Under the pieces are notes generated by a model, which saw nothing but the letters and a program-made list of their open reading frames with translations, had not been told where the DNA came from and made no database searches. From Flavobacteriaceae bacterium (GTDB lineage Bacteria > Bacteroidota > Bacteroidia > Flavobacteriales > Flavobacteriaceae): DNA of 6,122 nucleotides. The stretch spans positions 1-6,122 of the forward strand of contig JAESUF010000349.1 in NCBI GenBank assembly GCA_016763215.1. The letters are read 5' to 3'. Position numbers and translations under genes: made by a program. Shown piece by piece: positions 4,837 to 6,122 of the stretch. Within the stretch, counting starts at the first letter, position 1. The number at the start of each line of letters is the position of its first letter.

Positions 4837-5713
4837 ATGAAAAAGAAAATACTCACTCATCCTTGTCGCGATTCTTATCGTCATCGTTGCTGTTTCTCAA
4901 ATCAAGAAAGCGGGCCCAGCTATCACAGCCATCAAAACCGTTTTTGTTCAACCTAATTTAATTAACAAAGAAGGAGTTACTGTCAAGACACGCATTAAAC
5001 TTCCTGAAGGTTTTGAAAGAGTACAACATACCAAAGGAACTTTTCAAGATTTTATTCAAAATTACCCACTAAAACCTTTTGGAACTAAGGTGATCAATTA
5101 TGATTCTTCCGAATATTTCTATCAATCAGGGCATGTTGGAATCTTAGACCTTTCAGTCCCTAAAAACGGATTGCAACAATGTGCAGATGCTTTAATTCGG
5201 TTGCGGTCTGAATATTTATGGAAGAGAAATCTGCATTCCAAAATAGGGTTCGAGTTTACAAGCGGGCATTATTGTTCTTGGAAAAAATATGCAGAAGGAT
5301 ACCGACCAAAAGTAAAAGGAAGCAATGTTACGTTTCATAAAACAGCAGTTAGAGATGCGACAAAAACAAATTTCTATCGGTACTTGAATTTAATTTATAT
5401 GTATTCAGGAACCTTGTCTCTTTATAATGAATTGCCAAAGGTAAATTCTTCTCAAAACTTAAAAGTAGGAGATATGTTAGTCTACCCCGGAACACCAGGT
5501 CACATAGTGATGATTGTTGATGAAATAAAAAATACAACAGGAGAAAAACGTTTTATTCTAGCACAAGGAAATACCCCTGCGCAGAGTGTACACATGCTTA
5601 AGAACCCCAATGATTCCAAAATGAATCCATGGTATAAGCTAGGGCTTAATACCTATATTGAAGTGCCTGGCTATTATTTTAACAACGCTCGTTTTATTCG
5701 GTTTAAAGATTAG
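4837..5713 (+). pseudogene. DUF4846 family protein, frameshifted in the signal peptide
   Basis: ATG 4837 begins MKKKIL and then hits a 4-bp tandem duplication, ACTC ACTC (4851-4858). Read as is, this frame continues into an unrelated peptide and stops at TAA 4954-4956. Removing one ACTC gives one open frame of 290 residues: a signal peptide or anchor (MKKKILILVAILIVIVAVSQ), then the full domain. The domain shows FQDFIQNYPLKPFGT (68-82), LQQCADALIRLRSEYLW (111-127), WKKYAEGYRPKV (147-158), YSGTLSLYNEL (188-198), GDMLVYPGTPGHIVMIVD (210-227) and LAQGNTPAQSVHMLKNP (240-256). These match DUF4846, a Bacteroidota family of exported proteins of unknown function. The downstream frame is otherwise undamaged, so the change is recent, an assembly error, or tolerated. 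Without repair, the longest conventional ORF starts at GTG 5090 and would lack export and the first 83 residues. Confidence 0.75.
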
Positions 5714-5719
5714 AAAGCC

Positions 5720-5727
5720 TACCTTTG
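5720..5727 (+). promoter_or_regulatory. -7 promoter box of the DEAD-box helicase gene
   Basis: TACCTTTG is an exact TAnnTTTG match, 7 bp after the DUF4846 stop codon and 16 bp before the helicase ATG. The leader would be about 10-12 nt. No clear TTG lies at the expected -33 distance. No terminator separates the two genes, so read-through from upstream is also possible. Confidence 0.5.
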
Positions 5728-5743
5728 TCAAAATTTTTTGGCA

Positions 5744-6122
5744 ATGACCACCTTTGACGATTTAGATTTATCCAATCAACTCAGAAACAGTATTGAGGAG
5801 ATGGGTTTTACGCATCCAACACCTATTCAAGAACAGTCATTTTCTGTAGTTCGTTCAGGGAAAGATGTGGTGGGAATTGCACAAACAGGTACAGGAAAAA
5901 CCTTTGCTTACATGCTTCCAATTCTTCGCGAATTGAAATATTCAACGCAAGATACACCTCGAGTTTTAGTATTGGTGCCAACACGAGAATTAGTGCTACA
6001 AGTAGTTGATGAGATAGAAAAACTTTCCACATATATAAATGTGAGAGTTTTAGGAGTGTATGGTGGTGCCAATATAAATACTCAAAAACAAGGAATAGCA
6101 CAAGGGCAAGACATTATTGTGG
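5744..6122 (+). CDS. DEAD-box ATP-dependent RNA helicase (3' end beyond window)
   Basis: Only the first 126 codons are present, and the frame is still open at the window edge. Visible motifs in order are the Q motif with its upstream aromatic (F4, then GFTHPTPIQ 21-29), motif I/Walker A AQTGTGKT (46-53), motif Ia PTRELVLQ (79-86) and the GG motif YGGAN (106-110). The sequence cuts off just before motif Ib. These proteins unwind or remodel RNA duplexes with ATP in the cytoplasm, often in ribosome assembly or RNA decay at low temperature. The RhlE-like group is the likely class, but the diagnostic C-terminal half is missing, so I give no symbol. The start is set by the usual TFDDLDLS opening and the -7 box just upstream. 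Confidence 0.95.
   Translation, partial: MTTFDDLDLSNQLRNSIEEMGFTHPTPIQEQSFSVVRSGKDVVGIAQTGTGKTFAYMLPILRELKYSTQDTPRVLVLVPTRELVLQVVDEIEKLSTYINVRVLGVYGGANINTQKQGIAQGQDIIV

Noticed and set aside
5725..5744. Imperfect hairpin ttgtcaaaa/ttttggcaa just before the helicase ATG
   Set aside because: It is an AT-rich stem with a minimal loop, contains a wobble pair and overlaps the -7 box. It does not look like a terminator.
1..6122. CRISPR array, tRNA, rRNA, insertion-sequence transposase
   Set aside because: No regularly spaced repeats, no cloverleaf with a CCA-type end, no rRNA sequence and no transposase motifs were seen on either strand.

Overview
The window is about two-thirds A+T and looks like a member of the Bacteroidota, most likely the Flavobacteriia. 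Supporting signs are several TAnnTTTG-type -7 promoter boxes, almost no usable Shine-Dalgarno sequences, a membrane-anchored TPR protein with a LuxR-like C-terminal helix-turn-helix, a DUF4846 protein, and a flavobacterial-looking DEAD-box helicase. I cannot name a genus.

Layout. Positions 1-60 hold a terminator, probably of the unit upstream. Positions 100-590 form one small transcription unit: a TGYCAC-N4-TGTCAC direct-repeat site, a TAnnTTTG box, a 5' leader hairpin, a 69-codon gene for a signal-peptide-like precursor ending in a 19-residue Ser/Pro-rich tail, then a multi-branched RNA fold ending in eight Ts. Positions 692-2335 encode an exported, membrane-spanning TPR sensor/regulator with a cytoplasmic LuxR-like HTH. 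Positions 2341-2817 form a second small unit that starts with nearly the same 18-bp site and a -33/-7 promoter, encodes a 67-residue zinc-ribbon protein, and ends in a roughly 200-nt structured 3' region with a strong terminator. Positions 2818-3063 hold nothing I can assign.

Positions 3064-4733 carry two tandem, paralogous, membrane-anchored alpha/beta hydrolases overlapping by ATGA. A palindromic dispersed repeat (about 4714-4798) supplies the end of the second one. Positions 4837-5713 are a DUF4846 gene whose signal peptide is put out of frame by a 4-bp tandem duplication (ACTC ACTC). A DEAD-box RNA helicase begins at 5744 and runs off the window.

The most interesting part is 100-2817. 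A periplasmic-TPR/cytoplasmic-HTH regulator is flanked on both sides by small genes whose promoters share a near-identical site at near-identical spacing, and one of these genes encodes a small exported-looking peptide. A peptide-sensing regulatory cassette is a reasonable hypothesis, but it is inference from layout and topology, not something the sequence proves.
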